64,000 nt of DNA from Algoriphagus alkaliphilus (GCF_900103735.1 NZ_FMXE01000010.1:62001-126000), one strand, 5' to 3'; shown: positions 8,558 through 18,800, counted from the stretch's first letter. Translations and numbers: made by a program. The notes: a model not told the origin generated them from the sequence alone.

Positions 8558-9520
8558 ATGAGAAACCTAATTTTATCCATTATCCTCCTTTTGACTTATT
8601 CTTATTGTTTGGGACAGAATCTTAAGACCTTCAATAATGGCCCATTAAAATTGTACTATGAAGAATATGGTAAAGGGCCCGCACTTTACATTTTGTCAGG
8701 CGGACCAGGAGAAGCACCCGAACATCCATATCGCCAAATCGTAGACAGCCTTAAATCATTTTATACCTGTATTCTAATGCATCAAAGAGGTTCGGGAAAA
8801 TCAAGAGACATACCTATAGATCATACGACAATATCAATCAAGAACTACACGCAGGATATTGATCTATTAAGGAGGCATCGAGGTGATAAAATAGTTACAT
8901 TATTAGGAATATCATGGGGTGGGTTGTTGGCTATGAATTATGCCATACTTCATCCGGAAAATGTTTCAAATCTCATTCTTGTAAGTTCGGCTCCTCCATC
9001 GTATACAGTATGGAACGTACTTTATGACAATCAATTTGCGAGACGGTCTAAACCAGAATTGGACTCAATGGCCGTCCTGCAAAAATTATTTTCAACAAAG
9101 ACCGAAAGAGAGTTGGACTCCCTTAAGTTAGTAGCTCAAAATTGCAAAGAAGTTGTTGCATACAAGGAGTTTATTGCTCTCCACGTCCGAGCGATGTACT
9201 ATGACAGAAGCAAAATATCAAAAAAAAACTTCAACGACCTTTTTTACAGTTTCAATTTTCAACCAATTCCAATAATTGACAAGGAAATATTAGAAACCAA
9301 GTGGGATATCACAAGTGAACTTAAAAAATTAAAAACACCAGCTCTTATCGTTTATGGTAGACAAGATGACCAAGGCGAATCGACTTTTTACCTTCAAAAG
9401 GAAAGTCTGAGGTTTAGTGAAACACATGTAATAGAAAAATGCGGACATGAAATTCTAGAGGAACAACCTGCTGAGTTTTTTAAAATACTTATGGACTATG
9501 TTAAGCGGACGAGAAACTGA
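8558..9520 (+). CDS. alpha/beta hydrolase, S33 prolyl aminopeptidase-like, exported
   Basis: About 320 residues from the ATG at 8558 (MRNLILSIILLLTYSYCLGQ), chosen because it opens directly into a signal peptide; an in-frame ATG at 8528 adds ten residues. Mature-domain motifs are typical of the S33 family: LSGGPGEAP supplies the oxyanion-hole HGGPG-like motif, LGISWGGLLA carries the nucleophile serine, YGRQDDQ the acid and EKCGHEILEEQ the histidine. A cap domain lies between. The likely location is the periplasm. Substrate is unknown: peptidase, esterase or lactonase activity are all possible. The gene stands alone and is AT-rich, with long hairpin-prone spacers on both sides. Confidence 0.85.
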   Translation: MRNLILSIILLLTYSYCLGQNLKTFNNGPLKLYYEEYGKGPALYILSGGPGEAPEHPYRQIVDSLKSFYTCILMHQRGSGKSRDIPIDHTTISIKNYTQDIDLLRRHRGDKIVTLLGISWGGLLAMNYAILHPENVSNLILVSSAPPSYTVWNVLYDNQFARRSKPELDSMAVLQKLFSTKTERELDSLKLVAQNCKEVVAYKEFIALHVRAMYYDRSKISKKNFNDLFYSFNFQPIPIIDKEILETKWDITSELKKLKTPALIVYGRQDDQGESTFYLQKESLRFSETHVIEKCGHEILEEQPAEFFKILMDYVKRTRN

Positions 9521-9713
9521 AAAGCGTGTGCATCGCCACACAGCCACCACCAACATGTTTCTTCAATGGTTCGGTGACGTGTAAGCTATAAGTTTTTATC
9601 TTCGTTCCACGTTTGGTTTCGTGGGACAGGATGCGGCTTCCGAAGCACACCACTGCAGAGACATTAGCGTTAGCATCATTGGCAGAAGGCCCAATACAAA
9701 CAGACAATTTTAA

Positions 9714-11060
9714 ATGACAGAAAGAACTTTAATCAAAAATATTAGCATCGTTAACGAAGGACAAATAATCCTTGCCGACATTCTAATTGACAATGGCGTA
9801 ATTCAAAAAATTGGACTGCTCGCAGACATTACTAATTCAAAAATTATTGACGGAACAGGAAAATATTTATTTCCGGGCATCATTGACGGACAAGTTCATT
9901 TTCGCGAGCCTGGCCTAACCCACAAAGCAGACTTATATACAGAAAGTAAGGCTGCAATTGCAGGTGGCGTGACTTCTTTCATTGATATGCCCAATACGTT
10001 TCCGAATGTATTGACCATAGACATACTCAATGAAAAATATCAAATAGCATCAGAAAAATCCCTAGCCAACTATGGTTTCTTTTTAGGTGTTAATGGTGAC
10101 AATCTCGACTACGTAATCAACCTCGACACATCAAAACTTTTAGGCGTTTCCGATGACGGACTTTACTTTACCAAGAAAGGAAACCTACTTGCCGACAATC
10201 CGGATACAATGGAAAAACTATTTGCGAACTGCAAATCAATCATCGCCATACATTCCGAAAAAGAACAAATAGTTGAAGAGAATGAAAACATATATCGTGA
10301 AAAATATGGCGATGATGTGCCTGTTGAATTTCATCCAATCATTAGAAGCGAAAAAGCCTGTTACGAAGCAACTAAAAGAGCAATAGACTTAGCAAATAAG
10401 CACAAGGCACGACTTCACATTCTGCATTTGACCACAGAAGCGGAAACACATCTTTTCCGTAATGACATTCCGCTTGAAGAAAAAAATATAACGACAGAAG
10501 TATCGGTTCATCACTTGTGGTTCTCCGACACAGATTATAAGCGTTTAGGAACTCTAATAAAATGGAACCCAGCTATAAAAACAGAAAAAGATAAAAAGGG
10601 ATTATTGAAGGCGTTGTTGGACGATAGAATAGACTTAGTAACGACAGACCACGCACCACATACCTTAGAGGAAAAACAGAAACCTTATTTTCAAGCAATG
10701 TCAGGTGCTCCAATCGTTCAGCATTCGTTAAACATTATGCTTGAGTTCTACAAACAAGGACTTATTTCGTTAGAGAAAATCGCTCAAAAAATGTGTCATA
10801 ACCCAGCGACACTTTACCGAATTGAGAAAAGAGGTTTTATACGTGAAGGCTACTTTGCAGACCTCGCTATTGTTGACTTAAATTCAAGTTGGACAGTTAG
10901 TAAAGAAAATATTTTATCCAAATGTGGTTGGTCACCTTTAGACGGAACAACATTTCAAACAAAAGTGACCCATACATTTGTAAATGGCAACTTAGTTTAC
11001 GACAACGGACGATTTAACGAAACAAAAAAAGGAGTGGCGTTAACAAAAAAGAATAATTGA
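9714..11060 (+). CDS. pyrC: dihydroorotase (class I, amidohydrolase)
   Basis: 448-residue amidohydrolase of the dihydroorotase/allantoinase group, which cyclises carbamoyl-aspartate in pyrimidine synthesis. Motifs are DGQVHFREPGLTHKADL (metal site 1; the first His of HxH is Gln, as in Bacteroidota homologues I know), SDDGLY with the likely bridging Asp, IIAIHSEKE, LHILHLTTEAE and TTDHAPHTLEEK with the catalytic Asp. Length and order match the family. No other pyr gene is nearby, and the gene lies in an AT-rich accessory stretch. It may therefore be a second copy rather than the housekeeping gene. Its stop codon overlaps a possible TTG start of the next ORF, so the two are likely cotranscribed. 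Confidence 0.88.
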   Translation: MTERTLIKNISIVNEGQIILADILIDNGVIQKIGLLADITNSKIIDGTGKYLFPGIIDGQVHFREPGLTHKADLYTESKAAIAGGVTSFIDMPNTFPNVLTIDILNEKYQIASEKSLANYGFFLGVNGDNLDYVINLDTSKLLGVSDDGLYFTKKGNLLADNPDTMEKLFANCKSIIAIHSEKEQIVEENENIYREKYGDDVPVEFHPIIRSEKACYEATKRAIDLANKHKARLHILHLTTEAETHLFRNDIPLEEKNITTEVSVHHLWFSDTDYKRLGTLIKWNPAIKTEKDKKGLLKALLDDRIDLVTTDHAPHTLEEKQKPYFQAMSGAPIVQHSLNIMLEFYKQGLISLEKIAQKMCHNPATLYRIEKRGFIREGYFADLAIVDLNSSWTVSKENILSKCGWSPLDGTTFQTKVTHTFVNGNLVYDNGRFNETKKGVALTKKNN

Positions 11061-11071
11061 GTTTAAGTTCA

Positions 11072-11908
11072 ATGTTTCAAAACAGAAAATTACTTATTGC
11101 AACAAAGCATCAAAAAGAAAATGTGATTGCCCCAATTCTTGAGAAGGAATTAGGCGTAATCTGCTTTATTGATGAGACCTTTGATACCGATACTTTGGGA
11201 ACATTTACGGGTGAAATTGAAAGAGAACTTGACCCTATTTCAACCGCCAGAGAAAAGTGTCTAAGGGCAATGAAAATGAATGACTGCGATTTGGGTATTG
11301 CGAGCGAAGGTTCTTTCGGACCGCATCCATCCTTGTTTTTTGTGAGTGCTGATGATGAATTCTTGATTTTTATTGACAAGAAAAACAATCTGGAAATAAT
11401 AGCCAGAGAATTGAGTCCTGAAACTAATTTCAATGGTAAAGAATTAAAAACCGAGAGTGAACTTTTAGATTTTGCAAATTCAATCGGATTCCCGGCACAC
11501 GGATTAATTCTTCGCAAAACAAAAGATGATGTTTCTGAAATCCGTAAAGGAATAACTGACCTTGAATCGCTAAAGACGGTCTTTAACCATCTACACTCCA
11601 AATATCACGCTGTTTATGCGGAAACAGATATGAGGGCTATGTATAACCCAACACGAATGAAAGTGATAAAGAAAGCCGCAAAGAAGTTGGTTGAAAAAAT
11701 TAAGTCCGCCTGCCCTGAATGTCAAATGCCAGGTTTTGGAATCACGCAAGCAAAAAAAGGACTTGAGTGTAGTTTATGCGGATCCCCGACTAATTCAACC
11801 CTGAGTTATATTTATCAATGCCAACATTGTAAATACACTAAGGAAGATATGTTTCCAAATAAAAAGAAAACAGAAGACCCAATGTATTGTGACTATTGTA
11901 ATCCATAA
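11072..11908 (+). CDS. DUF6671-like protein with C-terminal zinc ribbon
   Basis: About 278 residues from ATG 11072 (MFQNRKLLIATKHQKE); a TTG at 11057 would add five residues and overlap the dihydroorotase stop. The N-terminal part holds conserved-looking ATKHQKENVIAPILE and GIASEGSFGPHPSLFF blocks. The C-terminal third has four Cys pairs: CPEC, CSLCG, CQHC and CDYC, a double zinc ribbon. I associate this architecture with DUF6671, whose function is unknown to me. There is no signal peptide and no membrane segment, so it is probably cytoplasmic. It directly follows pyrC, but a functional link is not established. Confidence 0.65.
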   Translation: MFQNRKLLIATKHQKENVIAPILEKELGVICFIDETFDTDTLGTFTGEIERELDPISTAREKCLRAMKMNDCDLGIASEGSFGPHPSLFFVSADDEFLIFIDKKNNLEIIARELSPETNFNGKELKTESELLDFANSIGFPAHGLILRKTKDDVSEIRKGITDLESLKTVFNHLHSKYHAVYAETDMRAMYNPTRMKVIKKAAKKLVEKIKSACPECQMPGFGITQAKKGLECSLCGSPTNSTLSYIYQCQHCKYTKEDMFPNKKKTEDPMYCDYCNP

Positions 11909-12263
11909 AAAAGTGACACAAAGATTGGAAATAATAAATAGCAGACCGAAAAACAAATCCACAGCAACTAAAAAACAACTAGGTTTTCGTTGCGCGCGAA
12001 GCACGAACAATGAAACCGCTTCCCGAAAGCATTCGGGACGGTGAAGTATTTATGGGGATTGAGTCGTTTTTTTTTGTGCCAAACGATGTGTCCGATTAGA
12101 TTAAAGTTTTAGCAAATTAGACAAATCGCCAAAAAAATGGAATGAGCATACCGAAGCATTTTTTGGACAAGAACTGGATAGGTTGGTAACTAACGCAACG
12201 CTACTATATGAAACGGTCAATAAAATAGGCTCAGAGCGAGAATTAAAATTAAAATCATAGAGA
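11909..12263. other. intergenic region with palindrome and an ORF remnant
   Basis: Spacer between the zinc-ribbon gene and the MscS gene. TCCCGAA, loop AGCA, TTCGGGA at 12021-12038 is a perfect 7-bp stem and belongs to a palindrome type seen elsewhere in the window. The sequence GTTGCGCGCGAAGCACGAAC before it resembles the start of the spacer after the cupin gene. A start-less open frame fills 12105-12260. Confidence 0.5.
12105..12260 (+). pseudogene. possible C-terminal gene fragment, unrecognised
   Basis: Open frame of 51 codons without ATG, GTG or an upstream start. It ends four bases before the MscS gene. The text (KSPKKWNEHTEAFF, QELDRLVTNATLLYETVNK) has a balanced, protein-like composition, so it could be the tail of a lost gene. 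I do not recognise the family. Confidence 0.25.
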
Positions 12264-12782
12264 ATGGAAACTTACAAAATTCAAATCATAGAAACCGTAG
12301 TAGTTTTGGTTGGCTACATAGCTACACATTTCTTGACTAAAATAGTTATCAACAATACACTGAAAAAAACTCATTTGCAGCGAGGCAGAAGAAAAACTAT
12401 TGTGAAAGCCATGCATCTATTTTCTTTCATTACTGTAGCCATTCTGCTATCGGCAGTGTGGGGGCTTAAACAAGGTGAAATAGCTATTTTCGTTGGCACT
12501 ATCCTGACTGCATTAGGCATCGTTTTTTTTGCCCATTGGTCATTACTCTCGAATGTTACATCAAGCCTATTATTGTTTTTTAATCACCCAATAAAAATAG
12601 GAGATACAATAAAAATATTAGACAGAGATTTCCCCTTTGAAGGAGAGGTGTCTGATTTGACCTATTTTTTTATCCATTTAAAAACGGAAAATGAAGAAAT
12701 AATTACCATACCGAATTCTATTTTATTTCAAAAATCAGTTTTAGTTATAGAAAAGAATAGGAATTTACTGTCATCCGAGTAA
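12264..12782 (+). CDS. short MscS-like mechanosensitive channel
   Basis: 172 residues. Two to three membrane segments are visible: IIETVVVLVGYIATHFLTKI, the FSFITVAILLSAVWGL region, and a pore-lining-like helix IAIFVGTILTALGIVFFAHW. A short MscS beta domain follows (NVTSSLLLFFNHPIKIGDTIKI, then ITIPNSILFQKSV). MscS proteins relieve turgor on osmotic downshift. This copy keeps the minimal core and lacks the large C-terminal cytoplasmic vestibule of E. coli MscS (286 residues), ending soon after the IPN motif. It may be truncated at the C-terminus or be a natural short form. AT-rich like its neighbours. Confidence 0.8.
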   Translation: METYKIQIIETVVVLVGYIATHFLTKIVINNTLKKTHLQRGRRKTIVKAMHLFSFITVAILLSAVWGLKQGEIAIFVGTILTALGIVFFAHWSLLSNVTSSLLLFFNHPIKIGDTIKILDRDFPFEGEVSDLTYFFIHLKTENEEIITIPNSILFQKSVLVIEKNRNLLSSE

Positions 12783-12791
12783 AAAAAACCA

Positions 12792-13070
12792 CTATAAGTC
12801 CGCATTCTTGAAATAGTACAAAACAGGAAAAGCGGAACCACCGATTTGGTAAATTCCGATTGGATGATTGGGTGTGAAATCTGGAATCGACCCAATCATC
12901 TGCACAATGAAAAATCCTGCTAAATCGAATGAATTTGACTCAAGCTTAAGTATTTTAGTGCGAGAGGATATTTGACCTTGGCTGTCGAAAGTCTTGCATA
13001 CAGAGTCCACTGCGGCCCTTGAGTGTGTCACATGTGCGGACGGTGAGGGAAGGTCTGAGGAGATCCCCAT
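12792..13070 (-). CDS. hypothetical protein, doubtful
   Basis: 92-codon ORF on the opposite strand to its neighbours, in the gap between the channel and cupin genes. The last 45 residues (LAGFFIVQMIGSIPDFTP, HPIGIYQIGGSAFPVLYY) look protein-like. The first half (SDLPSPSAHVTHSRAAVDS) lies in the GC-richer spacer and may be non-coding. It could be the C-terminal remnant of a lost gene. I do not recognise it. Confidence 0.25.
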   Translation of the reverse strand: MGISSDLPSPSAHVTHSRAAVDSVCKTFDSQGQISSRTKILKLESNSFDLAGFFIVQMIGSIPDFTPNHPIGIYQIGGSAFPVLYYFKNADL

Positions 13071-13149
13071 TTCTTGACCCTCTGGAGGTAATTATTAGGT
13101 TAAGGCTTCAATTACATGTCTTCAGTTAAACAATTTAAAAATCAAGTTT

Positions 13150-13707
13150 ATGCCAACAAAAGGTCAAACTATAATCAACCCGACAAATGGTGATTCTTAT
13201 GAATTTTTAGAAACGGCCAAGGATTCTAATGGAGAACGAATAATCATGAAAGCGGTCATAAAGAGTAAAGGACAGCTCGTTCCTAAACACTTTCATGTTT
13301 TCCAAGACGAGACTTTTGAAGTTATTTCAGGCCAACTTACAGTTTTATTCGAAGGCAAAACATATAAACTGTCGGCAGGAGAAAAAATAACATTACCCAA
13401 GAATGTTCCCCATAATCATTATAATGATGAAATCATTTCGGTAACATACCTTCATTCTGTTACGCCCGCATTGGATTTTGATTATTTGATTGAAAATTTA
13501 GTAGGATTGGCTGCCGACGGAAAAAGCAAAAACGGAAAATATGGCTTAGTTCAGGAGCTGGTTGCTCTTAAGTACCTTGACAGCAAATCATATCTTGCTG
13601 ATATACCAATTGGAGTACAAAAAATACTAATGAATATCATTGCTCCAATTGGTCGGCTTTTGGGTTACCGAGCGATTTATAAAAAGTATTCAGGAATTGA
13701 AAAATAA
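13150..13707 (+). CDS. cupin domain protein
   Basis: 185 residues with one cupin_2 barrel at about residues 38-105. The metal-binding first motif is KHFHVFQDETFEVISGQ and the second is LPKNVPHNHYND, giving the usual His/Glu/His set. The C-terminal 75 residues are helical-looking and end in a hydrophobic stretch (ILMNIIAPIGRLLGY) typical of small cupins of Bacteroidota. No signal peptide. Enzyme or sensor function cannot be assigned. It stands alone between long spacers in the AT-rich accessory region. Confidence 0.8.
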   Translation: MPTKGQTIINPTNGDSYEFLETAKDSNGERIIMKAVIKSKGQLVPKHFHVFQDETFEVISGQLTVLFEGKTYKLSAGEKITLPKNVPHNHYNDEIISVTYLHSVTPALDFDYLIENLVGLAADGKSKNGKYGLVQELVALKYLDSKSYLADIPIGVQKILMNIIAPIGRLLGYRAIYKKYSGIEK

Positions 13708-14163
13708 AATTGACTCACCACAAAGTTTTTGTTGCGTGCGCAGCTTGCTTGCAGAGGTAGAAACAATGAATTGCGAAGTATTCGGGGAATGCTATAAAAT
13801 CAATCTTCAACCCGAAAAATGCATAACCAATTCTACGCCACGGCACACAAGATATTCCGGTCAGTAATTGCTTCGAAATCAGTCACTACCTTGCTGTTTT
13901 TGACAATACCTATCAGTAGACAGGGTCACCATATCCGACATGGTGAGGGCCGTGGAGTTCGCTCCACCCATGCGGACAAGTGTCGTCGGTTATCCCCTGC
14001 GGTCTAAGTATATTTGATCTATTGCCAGCTTCGGGGATAATCACCTAATAATATAAGTTTTTTGCTCTTCTTTTTTTTTATCAGCGTTATCTTTCTCTTT
14101 TGGATAGTAACTTTTAGACCATCAGCTCAATCCGGTTAATTGGTTCAGTTCGTTTATTGAAAA
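13708..14163. other. hairpin-rich intergenic region
   Basis: 456 bases without a convincing gene. Several small hairpins lie in tandem: CACCAT/ATGGTG (13927-13945), GTGGAG-TTCG-CTCCAC with a UUCG-type tetraloop (13952-13967), and GACA/TGTC just after. The stretch before them, rich in imperfect repeats of GCTTGC type, resembles the spacer at 11990-12040. It may hold a structured RNA or the residue of a mobile cassette. Confidence 0.4.
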
Positions 14164-15161
14164 ATGAGTTTCAATAAACCAAAACCAAAAAAACCAATGA
14201 AAAAACCTATGTACAAAACCTTCATTGCCAGCCTGGTGGGCTTGGCGATGATCAGCTGCCAAACAATGTCAGAAGAAACCCCCATGAATCAGACATTTGT
14301 GGATGGTGTATCCGAGGGAGGTAGTGGAGACGAAAATGCCCGTATGGGGTTCGGGTCTGAATTTGGAGTTTTTTTGATAGGAACTGAAGAAGTTACCGGA
14401 GGAAGCCCCAATATTTTAGGGTCTTCAGGTGCAGGAACAGCATCATTTACGGTCAGTCCTGACGGGAATTTGTTGATGTATGAAATCAGAGTTTCAAACA
14501 CAAAAGACATCATTTTCGGACATCTTCATTTAGCTCCTGCCGGAGTAAATGGGCCTGTGATTTTGGATATACTTGGAGCCAACCAGGCTTAAATAATGGT
14601 GTCATTGCCATGGGTGAAATCCGCAAAGAGGATATCAAAAATGGGTTTACGGTAGCTCAGCTTGTAGAAGAGTTCAAGGCGGGAAACATCTATGTAAATA
14701 TTCATACTGATGCGAATCCCGGCGGAGAACTCAGGGGTCAGGTAAGTGTGGTAGATCCCGGTGCAAACAAAAACTTCACTGTGAAGCTTTCCAGTGCCAA
14801 TGAAGTTCCGGCAGTAATGACAAATGCGGCAGGCTTGGCAAGATTTCAGTTTAACGCCAAGGATTCCAATATGGACTTTCAGATAAATGTGAGTCAGATT
14901 TCCTCCAATATTCTGTTTTTCCACATCCATATTGGAAAGCCCGGTTTTAACGGCGGAGTGGTGTTTACGCTAAAAGGAGAAGTAGTGCCATGACCTTTTA
15001 ATGGGGTCTATGCCAATGGAAGCATCACAGCAGGGATGCTGTCCGGTCAGTTTCTTGGAGGGGATTTGATGATTTTGAAAGAAGCCTTCCGTACCGGTAA
15101 TGCTTATGTGAATGTGTATACCGCAAACTTCGGTTCCGGTGAATTAAGAGGTAATTTCTAA
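14164..15161 (+). pseudogene. CHRD-domain lipoprotein, frameshifted and with internal stop
   Basis: Starts as a lipoprotein (KTFIASLVGLAMISC, lipobox Cys, using the ATG at 14164 or 14197). A first CHRD (chordin-like) unit follows with FGHLHLAPAGVNGPV. Frame 1 stops at 14590-14592; the homologous reading continues in frame 3 as PGLNNGVIAMGEIRKED and NIHTDANPGGELRGQV, so one base is lost or gained near 14580. A second CHRD unit follows (FFHIHIGKPGFNGGVV) and meets TGA 14991-14993 where Gly would be expected. The same frame then runs on as NGVYANGSITAGML to TAA 15161. CHRD proteins are surface or periplasmic and of unclear function. Two defects suggest a pseudogene unless both are base-call errors. 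Confidence 0.75.
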
Positions 15162-15373
15162 TTCTGATTATCCGCAAACCTGCCCGTAATTAAGAAATAT
15201 CCTTTTGAAGTTGCGGCTAATCGACCACAGACGACGGTCGACGGTCCGCGATATTTAATAGGGTTACTGGTAAAAAAGAAAATCTACAAATTTCTAATCA
15301 TTCATGAGCCGAAATTTGCCAGACCTAGCGAAAAAGTATCCCACCAAAGTCAAACAGGATGAATTTATTTTTG

Positions 15374-15403
15374 AAAACCGGAGTGAAAGCTTCGGTTTTT
15401 TTT
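15374..15403 (+). terminator. terminator-like hairpin
   Basis: AAAACCGGAG, loop TGAA, then AGCTTCGGTTTT and a run of T. The seven outer pairs are perfect. It could end transcription from the CHRD locus 210 bases upstream. Confidence 0.5.
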
Positions 15404-15676
15404 CATCAATTGCGATCGAGGTACCCTATTTTAAGCTTAATAGTTGGGCTATTTTAGCCTTTTGAAAAAGAAAATGATTGTTCCCAATGACACTAGGGGC
15501 CGAATTTCATATTGATTTCACCTCGACTTGGTTCGACTTCGCTCACCAACCTTAGCTCGGTGCCCCTTGTTTAGCTTTATGAGAGGCTGTCTGATAATTG
15601 TTGTTTGTCACATTGAGTGCCCGCCTCCCGGAGGGCATGAAGTCGAAATGTGCCTGGATTGGCTGTAAATGGCCCT

Positions 15677-15726
15677 CGACTCCTGTCACACTGACCCTTC
15701 GACTCCGCTCAGTGTGTCTGGAGTCG
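15677..15726. repeat. 18-bp imperfect inverted repeat
   Basis: Arms 15677-15694 and 15709-15726 pair at 16 of 18 positions around a 14-base loop. The arms read CGACTCC..CACACTGA and TCAGTGTG..GGAGTCG. This is a dispersed-repeat type common between genes in Bacteroidota. Confidence 0.7.
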
Positions 15727-15809
15727 AAGGATCAGGCTGACATCTTCTGACCATTTGAAACAACCTCTTTTTTTTAAATTTAGAAACCAAGGTTTTCCTT
15801 CGGCCAAAA

Positions 15810-18800
15810 TCATTCCACCCGCTTATTCGTCTTCAGGTACGCCATCAAGTTGACAATCTCCTCTTTGGTCAAATTTTCAAATAAGCCAGCAGGCATCATG
15901 GACACATCCGTGACTTCCCGGGAGAGGATGCCGGATTTGTTGATGATGAGCTGATCCTGACCTACGATCCGTATGGTGACTTGGCGTTCGTTTTCCGAAA
16001 TGATATTTCCGGAATAGGTCCTGCCATCCCGGGTATTGATCACGACCATTTTGTAATCATCCTGAATTTCGGCACTGGGCTCCAGCACATTCATCAGGAT
16101 ATATTCCGGATCGGTTCGGTTGGATCCTGTGAGATCCGGGCCGATGATTCCGCCTTCTCCGTACATTTTGTGGCAGCTTCCGCAGGATTTTGAAAAGACC
16201 GTTTTTCCGGTTTTGAGATTGGCGGAATTCAGGGCGGAAGTACTGAGCATGGCGCGATAGTTCGCATAGGCTGCTTTGTCGCTGGGCACTTGCTCAATCG
16301 GTCCCCATACTTCAATAAATCCACTTCCCACTACCCGCAGCAGCTGTCGGGCGACACTTGCTGGAACTTCCGACTTGGCGATTTTTTTGGATTTGATTTC
16401 CTGGGTGAGCATATTTCCATAGCGCGCCCGGGAGGACAGGGTTTGCATGGCTTCAAGTTTTTCCGTGGGGGAAAATTTCGGATAGTTTTCCAAAAGTAGT
16501 TTTCCCAGGGACTCATTATCGAAAGCTGCGACCGATCGGATGACATCTAGTCTCATGCTTGGTTCCTGCAGCAGGGCAGGGATTTCCGCCGGCAATCCTT
16601 TCTGCTGTTGTGCGCTGAGTGTTTGCAGGGCTTTGATTCGTTGATCTCGGGTCGCTGATTTGTTTTTCAGCATCGCAAAAGCGCGTTGGGTGGCTTCTTT
16701 ATCACCAAATAAACTGGAAATTTCTGTGGCTAAGTCCTGCTGTTTTCCTCCTGACTTTTGAAGTTTTTCAGCTACTGCCTTCCAGTTAGCCGGAGTTTTG
16801 AGATCTGTTCGCCCCTCCATTCCGCTCAGCATACCCGACATGAGCAATTCGGTATTGGGGCCACCTCTGCCGATCAAGGCGACCAGTTTTTCAATCTGAT
16901 CTCCGTCCACAGCCCGTCTGCCCATATTTTGGGTGACAAAAGGGAGCTTAGATTTGGGAGCCAATTCAAGGAATTTATCTGCACTTTGAGCAAAAAGAGG
17001 CTCGACACCATACCAAAGCATTTTAGGCAGATTGTGGTCTTTATTGTCTTCGGCATGCTGAATCAGACTTTCTGCCAATGCCCATTTTTCGGAAGTGGGA
17101 ATTCTTTGCAAAGCCGCAGTCAGATAAAGCCGAACCACAGGGGAGGGGTCTTTCGCTGCCATTGACTTAAATTTTGTCAGGGCTTCCTGAGAAGGTTTCA
17201 TGTCTTCGCAGAGCAGTTGGATCGCCCATGCCCGTATGTAAGGTTCGGTGTCAGAAAGTGAATTGATCAATTCCTTTTCTGAAAATCCTCCGGTCTGATG
17301 CAGGGTCCACATGGCCCTAAGCCTCCAGTCGGGATTTTTATCTTTTTCAAAAATCGATTTCAAGGCCGGATTGGTCCTTGTATCCAACTTTTTGTTTACC
17401 GCCCGCTTGTGCAAAATGCCCCGCGCTCTGCGGGCATGCCAGTCAGAAGTATTGGTCTGCAAGGCCACCAGTTGGGCATCCGTCATTTTGTTCAAATCAC
17501 TGTATCTGCCGGGAAAATTTTGCGCAAGTGATTTCTCCGGCATAATTCTGAAAATCCGGCCCGTCTCCTCATTCAACACTTCTTGGCCACAGATATCGGC
17601 ATCATGCCAATCTAATACGTAAAGTCCCCCGTCCGGGCCAATCTCCATGCTGAATCCTACCCATTGGGCATTATTGGCCAACATGAATTCATCGCCGTGT
17701 TTTCCTTCAAATCCGGAGCCTTTTGGGATCAGAATGTCTGACAGGACACCATGCTCGTGGATGTTTGCCATGAAAATCCTTCCCTGTTCCTCTTTGGGAA
17801 AAGCATCGGACTGGTAAACCCGTGCGCCTCCATGGGCGGAACGGTGGCTGTGGTTGGCGATGGTTTTGATATCCTCGTACACGAAGGGATTGAAATGCTG
17901 CCCGCCCTGACGGTGGTAGATTCCTCCTGGTACCACATGCCAAAGGTGGGGAATCACACAGGCACTCATGAAAAGTTGACCTTTGGCATCGTAGTCAATC
18001 CCCCAGGGATTGCTGAATCCATGGGCTACGACCTCAAACCTGTCCTTGACCGGGTGATAGCGCCACACGCCACCGTTGATGTTCACTCCGTCTTTTTCCA
18101 AAATGTCTTCCGGAAAAGGATCCTTGTGGTAATAAAGCTTGGAATCTCCATCACCCTTGGGTTTACGGATTTTGGAAGGGGTAGCAAAACCCTGTAGGCC
18201 GTAAAGCCAACCATCCGGACCCCAATGCAAGCTGTTGAGTGTTTCGTGGCGATCCCGGATTCCCCAGCCGGTCAGCAGAATTTGGATGTCTTTCATATCG
18301 GCCTTGTCGTCCCCGTTTTTGTCAGGTACAAAAATCAGATTGGGCGGTGCACCGATAAAGACCCCGTCAAATCCCACTGCGATTGCCGCAGGGAAAGCTA
18401 ATCCTTCCATGAACACCTTCTGACTGTCGGCCACTCCATCCCCATCGGTATCCTCCAAAATCAGGATTCGGCTGTCTCCGGAGTTGGAGAAACCGTCCCC
18501 CCGGGACTCATAATCCTTGTTTTCGGCAATCCAAAGTCTTCCCCGATCATCCCAGCAAAAAGCCATGGGCTGGGTCATCATAGGTTCGGAGGCCCAGACA
18601 TTTACCTTGTATCCTGCCTTGACAGTCATCGCATCTACCGCTTCTTGGGCAGTTAGAAATTTCGCATTTCGCCCTTCTTGTTGAGCCAGACCCCAAAGTT
18701 CGGTGGTCGAATACATCCCTTCTCTTCCGGAGAATTTTCCCCAGGCTTCCGTCAATGCCACATCATTTATATCACCGGAATGGACTAAAAGGCGAAGTTT

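Larger units (their letters stand above)
15162..15809. other. long repeat-rich intergenic region
   Basis: 648 bases without a gene. It contains a terminator-like hairpin (15374-15403) and a long imperfect inverted repeat (15677-15726). It also holds stretches of the TTCGACTCCGCTCA / GACTTCGCTCACCAAC type that recur between genes in Bacteroidota. No coding frame with family resemblance was found on either strand. Confidence 0.6.

Noticed and set aside
12792..13070. The minus-strand ORF as a defence or toxin gene
   Set aside because: No domain, partner gene or conserved motif supports this; it is listed only as a doubtful hypothetical ORF.
13819..14007. Possible short-chain dehydrogenase remnant in the spacer after the cupin gene
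   Set aside because: A vague resemblance in shifting frames (FLTIPISRQG, MVRAVEFA) is too weak and needs several frame changes; kept as hairpin-rich spacer only.
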